A DNA stretch of 64,000 nt. Origin: Kutzneria buriramensis (GTDB taxonomy: Bacteria; Actinomycetota; Actinomycetes; Mycobacteriales; Pseudonocardiaceae). Under the pieces are notes generated by a model. It was not told the origin of the DNA. It searched no databases and worked only from the letters and a program-made list of their open reading frames with translations. Each line of letters starts with the position of its first letter. The stretch's first letter is position 1. Shown here one piece after another: positions 47,532 through 55,350 of the stretch. The stretch is from assembly GCF_003387475.1 (NCBI RefSeq), contig NZ_QUNO01000008.1, positions 248,001 to 312,000 of the forward strand. The letters are read 5' to 3'. The translations under genes were made by a program, and so were the position numbers.

Positions 47532-48157
47532 CCCCACTCTCCTTCCGGGTCGGAGATCAAGAGCTCGCGCAGCTTCGCCAGGCACCGGCCGCGGGTGGGG
47601 CCGATGCTGCCGCGCGGCATGCCCAGTCGGGTCGCGACCAGGCCGTAGTCCGGGCGGGGCGTGAACGCGACCACCCGCAGCAGCTGCTGGCAGCGGGTGG
47701 ACAGCTGGTCGACGGCCTTCCACAGGCGGCGGCGCTGGTCGGCGACCAGCGCCTGCTCCACCGGGCCGGGGCCGGCGTCCAGCAGGTCGGCGAACGCGTC
47801 GTCGCCGGTGAGCGTCTCGCCGCGGTACGCGTCCTTGGCCCGCCACGCCTCCCGCTTGGTGGCGGTCACCAGCCACGCGGTCAGCGCGGCCGGGGTGTGG
47901 ATGTCGGCCAGCGACCGCAGCAGGTTCAGCCAGGTGGTCTGCACCACGTCGGCGCAGACGGCCGCGTCCAGGCCCTGCGCCCGCGCCACGTGCCAGAGCA
48001 GCGGCGTCAGCTCGGTGATCAGCGGGTCCATGCCGCCCCGCGGGTCGGCGCGGGCGGCCTCCAGCAGGCCGGCGATCTGTTCGTAGCGGTTGTCGGTGTC
48101 CCCGTCACCCATGTCGGTCGGTGGCGTTCCCGGTCCGTGCCGCGGGCCTCCCACCAT
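47528..48157 (-). CDS. ECF-like RNA polymerase sigma factor
   Basis: The 209-aa protein has a sigma-2 region (PLITELTPLLWHVARAQGLDAAVCADVVQTTWLNLLRSLADIHTPAALTAWLVTATKREAWR) and a sigma-4 region (LSTRCQQLLRVVAFTPRPDYGLVATRLGMPRGSIGPTRGRCLAKLRELL). ATG 48157 with GGAGGAGG 3 nt upstream is preferred over ATG 48112. It is translationally coupled to the downstream partner gene. The target regulon is unknown. Confidence 0.85.
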   Translation of the reverse strand: MVGGPRHGPGTPPTDMGDGDTDNRYEQIAGLLEAARADPRGGMDPLITELTPLLWHVARAQGLDAAVCADVVQTTWLNLLRSLADIHTPAALTAWLVTATKREAWRAKDAYRGETLTGDDAFADLLDAGPGPVEQALVADQRRRLWKAVDQLSTRCQQLLRVVAFTPRPDYGLVATRLGMPRGSIGPTRGRCLAKLRELLISDPEGEWG

Positions 48158-48285
48158 TGCCTCCTCCGCTCCCTCGTCCTGGTAATCAGGGACGGGACGG
48201 CCCGGCGGGGATACCTGCCGGTAGATCACGAACAGGTAACGCGATGGGCTTGTCCAACTCGGGCCCGTAACGTGACCGCGCCAAT

Positions 48286-48291
48286 TACGCT
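48286..48291 (+). promoter_or_regulatory. -10 box of a leaderless FKBP gene
   Basis: TACGCT lies 8 nt before ATG 48300 with no Shine-Dalgarno sequence; the paralogue at 48940 has TAGGCT at the same distance. Confidence 0.45.
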
Positions 48292-48299
48292 TGTCAGTT

Positions 48300-48878
48300 A
48301 TGCGCAGAGCCGGCCTCACGGCCCTTGTTCTCGTCACCCTGCTCGGAGCAGTCGCCTGCGGCGCCCGGCCCGAGACGGTGGCGGCCACCCAGCCGAACTC
48401 GTCGACGAGCGCGGCCCCCACCACCACGAACGACCCCAGGCCGCCCTGCGCCGCGAAGGACGTGAAGGTCACCGGCGGGCTCAACGCCAAGCCGAAGGTC
48501 ACCATCCCGGACAACTGCGCGCCGCCGACCTCGCTGCTCACCCGCGACCTCGTGCCCGGCGACGGCAACACCAAGCCCGGCCCCGGCGCGACCGTCAAGG
48601 TGTTCTTCGACCTCGTCGCCTGGTCGACCAAGCAGGACGTGGACTCCTCCTGGGCGCACACGCCGGTGAAGCCGATCACCGTGATGCCGAGCGACGCCAA
48701 GTACGGGCCCGTCGTCAAGGGCCTGGCCGCCGGCCTGGTGGACGTCCCGCAGGGCTCGCGGCGGCTGGTGATCGTGCCGCCGAGCCAGGGCTACGGCGAC
48801 AAGGGCGCGCAGGGCGTGAAGCCCAACGAGACGCTGGTGTTCGTCGTCGACACCCAGTGGGTCGTCCCGAACGCCTGA
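48300..48878 (+). CDS. FKBP-type peptidyl-prolyl isomerase lipoprotein
   Basis: The 192-aa precursor has a lipoprotein signal (MRRAGLTALVLVTLLGAVACG, lipobox AVAC), a Thr/Ser/Pro linker and an FKBP domain (GDGNTKPGPGATVKVFFDLVAW ... VVKGLAAGLVDVPQGSRRLVIVPPSQGYGDKG, PNETLVFVVDTQWV). It should fold proteins on the outer membrane face; several active-site aromatics differ from classic FKBPs, so isomerase activity is not certain. It is a tandem paralogue of the next gene. Confidence 0.85.
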   Translation: MRRAGLTALVLVTLLGAVACGARPETVAATQPNSSTSAAPTTTNDPRPPCAAKDVKVTGGLNAKPKVTIPDNCAPPTSLLTRDLVPGDGNTKPGPGATVKVFFDLVAWSTKQDVDSSWAHTPVKPITVMPSDAKYGPVVKGLAAGLVDVPQGSRRLVIVPPSQGYGDKGAQGVKPNETLVFVVDTQWVVPNA

Positions 48879-48903
48879 TCCCGCGCGAACCACACCTGCT
48901 TGG

Positions 48904-48924
48904 CGGGCCCCGGAAGGGGGCCCG
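48904..48924 (+). terminator. Hairpin between the two FKBP genes
   Basis: CGGGCCCC (48904-48911) pairs with GGGGCCCG (48917-48924) around a 5-nt loop; the second FKBP gene then has its own -10 box at 48926. Confidence 0.6.
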
Positions 48925-48925
48925 T

Positions 48926-48931
48926 TAGGCT
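48926..48931 (+). promoter_or_regulatory. -10 box of the second FKBP gene
   Basis: TAGGCT lies 8 nt before ATG 48940, directly after the hairpin, again without a Shine-Dalgarno sequence. Confidence 0.45.
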
Positions 48932-48939
48932 CGCGTGCC

Positions 48940-49479
48940 ATGCGCAAAGCCGGCCTCGCGGCCCTGATCCTCGCCACCCTGCTCGGGGCGGCCGCCTGCG
49001 GCAGTTCGTCGTCCGCGGGCGGCCAGCCCTCGACGTCGAACACTCCGAAGAAGGCCTGCACGGCCGATGACGTGCAGGTCGGCGGGGCGTTCGGCGCGAA
49101 GCCGACGATCACCATCCCGGACAGCTGCACGCCGCCGACCACGCTGCTCACCAAGGACCTCACGCCGGGCACCGGCGCGGCGGTCAAGGCCGGCGACGCC
49201 GCCGCCGTGTACTACGACCTGGTGACCTGGTCGGACAAGCAGGAGGCCGACTCGTCCTGGGCGCACCCGCCGCTCCAGCCGTTCACCGTGCAGCCGGTCG
49301 GTCAGGCCTCGGTCATCCAGGGCTGGAACGACGGCCTGGTCGGGCTCAAGCAGGGCGGCCGCCGGCTGCTCATCGTGCCGCCGAACGAGGGCTACGGGCC
49401 CGACGGCAACCAGGGCATCAAGGGCAACGAGACGCTGGTGTTCGTCGTCGACGCCGTGACGGTCACGCCGGCGGCCTGA
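48940..49479 (+). CDS. FKBP-type lipoprotein, tandem paralogue
   Basis: The 179-aa precursor has signal MRKAGLAALILATLLGAAACG and an FKBP domain (VIQGWNDGLVGLKQGGRRLLIVPPNEGYGPDGNQG, NETLVFVVDAVTV) that is closer to classic FKBPs than its neighbour. The N-terminal signal, the ITIPDSCTPPTTLLTKDL region and the C-terminus align closely with the gene at 48300, so the pair arose by duplication. Confidence 0.88.
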   Translation: MRKAGLAALILATLLGAAACGSSSSAGGQPSTSNTPKKACTADDVQVGGAFGAKPTITIPDSCTPPTTLLTKDLTPGTGAAVKAGDAAAVYYDLVTWSDKQEADSSWAHPPLQPFTVQPVGQASVIQGWNDGLVGLKQGGRRLLIVPPNEGYGPDGNQGIKGNETLVFVVDAVTVTPAA

Positions 49480-49536
49480 CCTGCGGAAACGGTACCTGCG
49501 GTCCGGCCGGGTCCGGCCGGACCGTATGGTGCGCTG

Positions 49537-49746
49537 GTGACCGGAGACGATGAGGAGGCCGAGTTCGTCGCGGACTCGGTGGCCGAGAAGATGTACACCG
49601 TGTGCCACCAGTGCGGTGGCATCGGCGAGGTGCCGATCCCGGTGCTCGCCGTGCTCGGCGGCGTCGGCCGCACCGCCACGGCCAACCGCACCTGCCACGT
49701 CTGCGACACCAACGGTCGGCTGACCGGCATGGTGCCGCCCATCTGA
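49537..49746 (+). CDS. Small CxxC zinc-ribbon protein
   Basis: The 69-aa protein has two CxxC knuckles, CHQCGGIGEV and CHVCDTNGRLTG, like the DnaJ zinc-binding repeat CxxCxGxG. It has no other recognisable domain. It starts at GTG 49537 and sits between the FKBP genes and the glyA riboswitch. The role is unknown; zinc binding is inferred. Confidence 0.65.
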   Translation: MTGDDEEAEFVADSVAEKMYTVCHQCGGIGEVPIPVLAVLGGVGRTATANRTCHVCDTNGRLTGMVPPI

Positions 49747-49870
49747 GTTGTCCACAGGCCCCAACTTGTCCACAGCCGCCCCGCCAGCAAGATCGATCCG
49801 GGCTCGGGGACGGTAGGCTGGACCGGGGACGCCCCCCTGGGAGCGGTGGGGGATGCGGTTAGGATCGTCC

Positions 49871-49950
49871 AGGGTCGCGACTGGCGTGTAGGGGTGGAAT
49901 CGACCACCGGGGAGCGACGGGGAAACGGTGGCGTCGCGCGCCTGGGTGTC
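49871..49950 (+). promoter_or_regulatory. ZTP (pfl) riboswitch upstream of glyA
   Basis: The leader contains GGGTCGCGACTGGCG, then GTGGAATCGACCACCGGGGAG and CGACGG, and downstream the hallmark CGCGCGCCTGGGT, in the order and spacing of the pfl motif that binds ZTP/ZMP. pfl riboswitches control one-carbon genes such as glyA in other bacteria, so ligand-dependent control of serine hydroxymethyltransferase is expected when folate-linked purine synthesis stalls. No separate expression platform could be drawn by eye. Confidence 0.82.
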
Positions 49951-49985
49951 AGCTGCCACAACCGCATTGACTCGGGAGTTTGACG

Positions 49986-51248
49986 ATGCATCAGCCCGCA
50001 CTCCACGCCCTGACCGCCACCGACCCCGAGCTGGCCGGACTGGTCGAGTCCGAGGCCAGGCGGCAGCACGACAAGATCCGCCTGATCGCCTCCGAGAACT
50101 ACGTCTCCACCGCCGTGCTCGAGGCCACCGGCACCGTGCTGACCAACAAGTACTCCGAGGGCTACGCCGGCAAGCGCTACTACGAGGGCCAGCAGTTCAT
50201 CGACCCGATCGAGCTGCTCGCCGTGCAGCGGGCCAAGGACGTGTTCGGCGTCGAGCACGCCAACGTGCAGCCGTACTCCGGCTCGCCGGCCAACCTGGCC
50301 ATCTACCTGGCGTTCCTCAAGCCCGGTGAGACCGTGATGGGCATGGGCCTGCCGTCGGGCGGCCACCTGACCCACGGCTGGACCGTGTCGGCCACCGGCA
50401 AGTGGTTCAACGCCGTCCGCTACGGCGTGACCAAGGAGACCGGCCGCGTCGACATGGACGAGGTGCGCGACCTGGCGCTGGCCGAGCGGCCGAAGGTGAT
50501 CTTCTGCGGCGGCACCGCGATCCCGCGCACCATCGACTTCCCGGCGTTCGCCGAGATCGCCCGCGAGGTCGGCGCCGTGCTGGCCGCGGACATCGCGCAC
50601 ATCGCCGGCCTGATCGCCGGCGGCGCGCACCCGTCGCCGGTCGGCCACGCCAACGTGATCTCCACGACCACGCACAAGACGCTGCGCGGCCCGCGCGGCG
50701 CGATGCTGATGTCCGACGCCGAGCACGCCTCCGCGCTGGACAAGGCCGTGTTCCCGGGCCTTCAGGGCGGCCCGCACAACCACACCACGGCCGGCATCGC
50801 GGTGGCGCTCAAGGAAGCCGGCACCGAGGACTTCCGGACGTACGCGCACAACGTGGTGGCCAACGCCAAGGCGCTGGCGGAGGCGTTGGCGGAGCGCGGT
50901 TTCGACCTGGTCTCCGGCGGCACCGACAACCACCTGCTGCTGATCGACCTGACGTCCAAGAACGTCGCCGGCAAGCCGGCGGCCAAGGCGCTGGACCGGG
51001 CCGGCATCGAGCTCAACTACAACACGGTGCCGTTCGACCCGCGTAAGCCGTTCGACCCCTCCGGCATCCGGCTGGGCACCGCCGCGATCACCACCCGCGG
51101 CCTCGGCGTCGAGCAGATGCCGCAGCTGGCGGCGTGGATCGACCGGGTCGTGACGGCCGCCGCCGACGGCGACGAGTCCGTGGTGGACGCCACCGCCGCC
51201 GAGATCGCCGAGCTGCTGGCGGGCTACCCGATGCCGGGCTGGGCCTGA
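49986..51248 (+). CDS. glyA: Serine hydroxymethyltransferase
   Basis: GlyA converts serine and tetrahydrofolate into glycine and methylene-THF. The 420-aa protein has KIRLIASENYVSTAVLEATG, TNKYSEGYAGKRYYEGQQFID, VQPYSGSPANLAIYLA, LSHGW-like SGGHLTHGW, the PLP-Lys motif VISTTTHKTLRGPRGAML and GTAAITTRGLG. ATG 49986 follows CTCGGGAG. It lies behind a ZTP riboswitch, and recD2 starts 3 nt after its stop. Confidence 0.97.
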   Translation: MHQPALHALTATDPELAGLVESEARRQHDKIRLIASENYVSTAVLEATGTVLTNKYSEGYAGKRYYEGQQFIDPIELLAVQRAKDVFGVEHANVQPYSGSPANLAIYLAFLKPGETVMGMGLPSGGHLTHGWTVSATGKWFNAVRYGVTKETGRVDMDEVRDLALAERPKVIFCGGTAIPRTIDFPAFAEIAREVGAVLAADIAHIAGLIAGGAHPSPVGHANVISTTTHKTLRGPRGAMLMSDAEHASALDKAVFPGLQGGPHNHTTAGIAVALKEAGTEDFRTYAHNVVANAKALAEALAERGFDLVSGGTDNHLLLIDLTSKNVAGKPAAKALDRAGIELNYNTVPFDPRKPFDPSGIRLGTAAITTRGLGVEQMPQLAAWIDRVVTAAADGDESVVDATAAEIAELLAGYPMPGWA

Positions 51249-51251
51249 CCG

Positions 51252-53453
51252 ATGACCGCCGACTCCCTCGGCTACGCGGTGGTCGAGGGGTCGCTCGAGC
51301 GGATCACCTACGCCAACGAGGAGACCGGGTACACCGTCGCCAAGGTCGACACCGGCCGCGGCGCCGGTGACCTGCTCACCGTCGTCGGATCGCTGCTGGG
51401 CGCGCAGCCGGGGGAGAGCCTCCGGCTGCGCGGCCGCTGGGGCAGCCATCCCCAGTACGGCAAGCAGTTCCTGGTCGACTCGTACAGCACCGTGCTGCCG
51501 GCGACCGTGCAGGGCATCCGCCGGTACCTGGGATCGGGGCTGGTCAAGGGCATCGGGCCGCGCATCGCGGACCGGATCGTGGAGCACTTCGGGCTGACCG
51601 CGCTGGACGTCATCGAGACCGATGTCGGGCGGCTGATCGAGGTGCCGGGGCTGGGCCCCAAGCGCACCAAGCTGATCGCCGGCGCCTGGGAGGAACAGAA
51701 GGCCATCAAGGAGGTCATGCTGTTCCTCCAGGAGGTCGGCGTGTCGACGTCGCTGGGGGTGCGGATCTACAAGACCTACCGGGACGACTCGATCCGGGTG
51801 GTCAAGGAGGAGCCGTACAAGCTGGCCGCGGACGTGTGGGGCATCGGCTTCAAGACCGCCGACACGCTGGCGCAGGCCGTCGGCATTCCGCACGACAGCC
51901 CGCAGCGGGTGAAGGCCGGCATCCAGTACACGCTGTCGCAGGCCTCCGACGACGGCAACTGCTTCCTGCCGCAGGACGAGCTGATCGCCAAGGCGGTGGA
52001 GATCCTGTCGGTCTCCAGTGTGCTGGTGACCGACTGCCTGCGCGAGCTCGTTGCTGAGGAAGGGGTTGTCCGGGAGGAGATCTTCGAGGGCGACCCGGCG
52101 GCGATCTACCTGGTTCCCTTCCACCGCGCGGAGATCTCGCTGGCGGGGCAGCTGACCCGGCTGCTGCGGTCCGATGTGGACAGAATGGACGCGTTCGGCT
52201 CGGTGGACTGGGACCGGGCGCTGGACTGGCTGCGGCGGTCGACCGGCACCACGTTGGCGCCCGAGCAGGAGCAGGCGGTCCGGTTGGCGCTGACCGAGAA
52301 GGTGGCGGTGCTGACCGGGGGGCCGGGCTGCGGCAAGAGTTTCACCGTGCGGTCGATCGTGATGCTGGCCAAGGCCAAGAACGCCAAGGTGATGCTGGCC
52401 GCGCCGACCGGGCGGGCGGCCAAGCGGCTGGCCGAGCTGACCGGCGTGGACGCCGCGACCGTGCACCGGATGCTGGAGCTCAAGCCCGGCGGCGACGCGG
52501 CGTACGACCGGGACCGGCCGCTGGACGTGGATCTGCTCGTCGTCGACGAGGTGTCGATGCTGGATCTGTTGCTGGCCAACAAGTTGCTCAAGGCGGTGCC
52601 GCCGGGGGCGCACGTGCTGCTGGTGGGCGACGTCGACCAGCTGCCCAGCGTCGGGGCCGGCGAGGTGCTGCGGGACCTGCTGGCGGCCGAGCCGGTGCCG
52701 CGGGTGCGGCTGACCCAGATCTTCCGGCAGGCGCAGCAGTCGGGCGTCGTCACCAATGCGCACCTGATCAACTCCGGGCGGCAGCCGGTGACGGACGGGC
52801 TGCCGGACTTCTTCCTGTTCGCCCAGGACGACACCGATGCCGTCGCTGCGCTGACGGTCGACGTGGTGGCCAACCGGATCCCGCGCAAGTTCGGCCTCGA
52901 CCCGCGCCGGGACGTGCAGGTGTTGGCGCCCATGCACCGGGGTCCGGCCGGGGCCGGCGCGTTGAACACGCTGTTGCAGGAGGCCTTGACCCCGTCCAAG
53001 CCGTCACTGCCGGAACGGCGGTTCGGCGGGCGGATCTTTCGTGTCGGCGACAAGGTCACGCAGATCCGGAACAACTACGACAAGGGCGTGGCCGGCGTGT
53101 TCAACGGCACGGTCGGCGTGGTGACGGCGCTGTCGGTGGAGGAGCAGACGCTGACCGTGCGGACCGACGAGGACGAGGACGTCGACTACGAGTTCGGGGA
53201 GCTGGACGAGCTCGTGCACGCCTACGCCATCACCATCCACCGGTCGCAGGGCAGCGAATACCCGTGCGTGGTCATCCCGATCACCACCAGCGCCTGGATG
53301 ATGCTCCAGCGCAACCTGCTCTACACCGCCGTCACCCGCGCCAAGAAGCTGGTGGTCCTCGTCGGCTCCCGGCGCGCCATCCAGCAGGCCGTCCGCACCC
53401 CCTCCACCGGCCGCCGCTACACCGCCCTAGCCCACCGCATCCGCGTGTCTTAA
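51252..53453 (+). CDS. recD2: RecD2-like ATP-dependent DNA helicase
   Basis: The 733-aa SF1B helicase has an N-terminal OB-like and HhH region (RYLGSGLVKGIGPRIADRIVEHFG, LIEVPGLGPKRTKLI), then motif I LTGGPGCGKSFTVRSI (about 353-368), motif II LLVVDEVSMLDLLL, motif III LLVGDVDQLPSVGAGEVLRDLL, TQIFRQAQQS, and motif VI YTAVTRAKKLVVLVGSRRAI. RecD2 works without RecBC in replication-linked repair. It probably shares a transcript with glyA. Confidence 0.93.
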   Translation: MTADSLGYAVVEGSLERITYANEETGYTVAKVDTGRGAGDLLTVVGSLLGAQPGESLRLRGRWGSHPQYGKQFLVDSYSTVLPATVQGIRRYLGSGLVKGIGPRIADRIVEHFGLTALDVIETDVGRLIEVPGLGPKRTKLIAGAWEEQKAIKEVMLFLQEVGVSTSLGVRIYKTYRDDSIRVVKEEPYKLAADVWGIGFKTADTLAQAVGIPHDSPQRVKAGIQYTLSQASDDGNCFLPQDELIAKAVEILSVSSVLVTDCLRELVAEEGVVREEIFEGDPAAIYLVPFHRAEISLAGQLTRLLRSDVDRMDAFGSVDWDRALDWLRRSTGTTLAPEQEQAVRLALTEKVAVLTGGPGCGKSFTVRSIVMLAKAKNAKVMLAAPTGRAAKRLAELTGVDAATVHRMLELKPGGDAAYDRDRPLDVDLLVVDEVSMLDLLLANKLLKAVPPGAHVLLVGDVDQLPSVGAGEVLRDLLAAEPVPRVRLTQIFRQAQQSGVVTNAHLINSGRQPVTDGLPDFFLFAQDDTDAVAALTVDVVANRIPRKFGLDPRRDVQVLAPMHRGPAGAGALNTLLQEALTPSKPSLPERRFGGRIFRVGDKVTQIRNNYDKGVAGVFNGTVGVVTALSVEEQTLTVRTDEDEDVDYEFGELDELVHAYAITIHRSQGSEYPCVVIPITTSAWMMLQRNLLYTAVTRAKKLVVLVGSRRAIQQAVRTPSTGRRYTALAHRIRVS

Positions 53454-53459
53454 CCCCGG

Positions 53460-53551
53460 CGAGTCGCGCTCTCGGACACCCCGAATGTAGGTTTCAGGCA
53501 GACCCCCGCGAGTCCCGCCCAGCGTCACACCGAAGTTCGGTTCTAGGCAGA
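53460..53551. repeat. Two imperfect 43-bp direct repeats
   Basis: 53460-53502 and 53509-53551 have the same length, begin CGAGTC and end GGCAGA, and agree at 31 of 43 positions (hand alignment). They fill the gap between convergent recD2 and the epimerase gene and run into the last codons of the latter. They look like copies of a dispersed intergenic repeat. Confidence 0.6.
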
Positions 53552-54532
53552 TTCCCAGGCCGCCAGCACCTTCTGCTCCTTCTCCTTCGAGATCCCGAAC
53601 GGATGCGCGCCGGCCACGGCCCGGACTTCACCGCCCGAGCGCAGCCACTCCCACGTGTCCCGAACCGTCTCCGCGAACGGCCGGAGCCGCAACCCCGCCG
53701 CTTTAGCACTGGCGCCCGACACCGACCAGAATGCGCCGCCGCCGGGAATCCACAGCGGCAGCTCGGCCCAGGGCTGAACGCCTTGCGCCAGCAGGAATCC
53801 CTCGTCCATCCACATCGCTTCGGCATCAGAACCGGTGGCCCGCACGCAGTCGTCGAGCAGTCGGCCCATGGTGGTGTTCGGCCCGTCCGGCACGACGTTG
53901 TGCACGCCGCCCCGCCGCGCCTCGACCTGGTCCAGCACGAAGGCGGCGAGGTCGCGGGCGTCGATCAGTTGCAGGCCACGGCCGGGGTCACCGGGGGCGA
54001 TGAACGGGCCGCCGACGGCGATTCTTCCCAGCCACCACGGCAGTTGCCCCACGTTGTCGTGCGGGCCGACGATCATGCCGGCGCGGGCGATCAGGCCCTG
54101 CGACCCGTACGTCTGCTCGACCGCCAGCTCGCACCCCCGCTTGCGCGGCCCGAGCGTGGTCAGGTCGGCGGGATCGCCGTCCTCGTCGGCCACGCCGGGC
54201 CACGTCGCCGCCGACTCGTCCGTCCCCGCGGCATCGAGTGCCCGGTAGACGGCCGTGGTCGAGACGAACGCGTAGAACGGCGCGTACTTCGCCCACGCGG
54301 TGCGCAGCACCTGGAGCGGCACCTGCCCGCTCGGGTCGACCACCGCGTCGAAGGTCCGGCCGGCGAGCACCCCCAGTTCGGTGGACCGGTCGCCCCGCAG
54401 CGCCTCGACGCCGGCCACGTCCGCGCCGGTCAGCCCGCGATTGACCGTCGTGACGAGGTGTCCCCGGCCAACGGCGTCCTCGACGATCGCCCGCCCGACG
54501 AACGACGTGCCACCGAATACCAACAGCCTCAT
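53543..54532 (-). CDS. NAD-dependent epimerase/dehydratase family protein
   Basis: The 329-aa protein begins MRLLVFGGTSFVGRAIVEDAVGRGHLVTTVNRG, an extended SDR Rossmann fold with TGXXGXXG-like GGTSFVG, and has FVSTTAVY and a shifted active-site region (RKRGCELAVEQ) instead of the canonical YxxxK. This form is typical of atypical SDRs related to isoflavone-reductase-like or NmrA-like proteins. ATG 54532, behind GGGGGAGG, is preferred over 54595. It is divergent from the HTH protein at 54616, with operator-like repeats between. Confidence 0.8.
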   Translation of the reverse strand: MRLLVFGGTSFVGRAIVEDAVGRGHLVTTVNRGLTGADVAGVEALRGDRSTELGVLAGRTFDAVVDPSGQVPLQVLRTAWAKYAPFYAFVSTTAVYRALDAAGTDESAATWPGVADEDGDPADLTTLGPRKRGCELAVEQTYGSQGLIARAGMIVGPHDNVGQLPWWLGRIAVGGPFIAPGDPGRGLQLIDARDLAAFVLDQVEARRGGVHNVVPDGPNTTMGRLLDDCVRATGSDAEAMWMDEGFLLAQGVQPWAELPLWIPGGGAFWSVSGASAKAAGLRLRPFAETVRDTWEWLRSGGEVRAVAGAHPFGISKEKEQKVLAAWESA

Positions 54533-54545
54533 GCGTCCTCCCCCT

Positions 54546-54605
54546 TGTTGACAACAGATGTTGTCGAGGCGGACCATGGTGGGAGTCGTAAACACTTGTT
54601 GTCAA
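54546..54605. promoter_or_regulatory. GTTGTC operator sites between epimerase and HTH genes
   Basis: TGTTGACAACA (54546-54556) and GACAACAGATGTTGTC (54550-54565) overlap, and TTGACAAC (54548-54555) recurs inverted as GTTGTCAA at 54598-54605, 50 bp away, about five helical turns. The 83-bp gap between the divergent genes is thus dominated by one motif, likely bound by the HTH protein encoded at 54616. Confidence 0.6.
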
Positions 54606-54615
54606 GGAGTCGCCG

Positions 54616-55350
54616 GTGCGGGATCTGTCCAACGAGCAACGCGCCGATCTGGCCGCCGCCGTCGACCGGCTGGCCTCGTCGACGGCCGGGGAAACCGTGG
54701 GCCTGGAGGCCGACGGACGGCAGTTGTGGCTGGCCACGCTGACGTCGCTGCTCGCGATCCGGGACAGCGCCGAGCAGCTGGCGGCGTCCGCGGCGCTGTC
54801 GGCGGCCGAACACGGAGCCGACTACCCCGAGATCGGCGCCGCGGCCGGAATGACCAGGCAGGGGGCGCGGCGCAAGTGGCCCGGGCTGGCGGGGCTGGCC
54901 ACCCAGGGGCAGCGGAAGCTCCTGTGGTGGCACGATCACCGCGACCAGTTCCTGGACTGCGCCACGGCGGTGCTGGACATCGCCCAGGACTCGCCGTGGC
55001 TGACGAACATGCGGACCCGGATGGAAAGCGCCGAGGTCGACGCGCTGCTGATCGACGCACACGCCGTGGCGATGAACGATCCCAGCGACGCCCGTGAGAT
55101 CGGGCTGCTGGCCGCGCTCACCGCCGACGCGTACGCCGCCACCAACGGTGAACTGATCAACCGTGAGGCCAAGGCCTGTGCCACACCGGACTGTCCACAA
55201 AGGGCGGTGGTGGCGCTGTTCAGGACTGGTCACGATGTGGTGCCGGCCTGCCGGGACCATGCCGTGGAGGCACTCCGGCAGCCGGCTGTCCGCATCGTGG
55301 CCGCCTTCCAACCGGACGTGGCGCTGGAGATCTTCACGGAGTCCAGGTGA
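54616..55350 (+). CDS. HTH protein divergent from the epimerase gene
   Basis: The 244-aa protein has a probable helix-turn-helix, HGADYPEIGAAAGMTRQGARRKWPGLAG (about 75-102), followed by a long helical region and a cysteine pair in ACATPDCPQRAVVALF ... ACRDHA that may bind a metal. It is not a standard TetR or MarR protein. GTG 54616 with AAGGAG 6 nt upstream is the start. It is the likely regulator of the divergent epimerase gene; its stop overlaps the P450 3' end by 17 nt. Confidence 0.7.
   Translation: MRDLSNEQRADLAAAVDRLASSTAGETVGLEADGRQLWLATLTSLLAIRDSAEQLAASAALSAAEHGADYPEIGAAAGMTRQGARRKWPGLAGLATQGQRKLLWWHDHRDQFLDCATAVLDIAQDSPWLTNMRTRMESAEVDALLIDAHAVAMNDPSDAREIGLLAALTADAYAATNGELINREAKACATPDCPQRAVVALFRTGHDVVPACRDHAVEALRQPAVRIVAAFQPDVALEIFTESR

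Noticed and set aside
48112-48157. ATG 48112 as the sigma factor start
   Set aside because: ATG 48157 has GGAGGAGG directly upstream, whereas 48112 has none; sigma-2 homology begins after both, so this rests on the RBS only.
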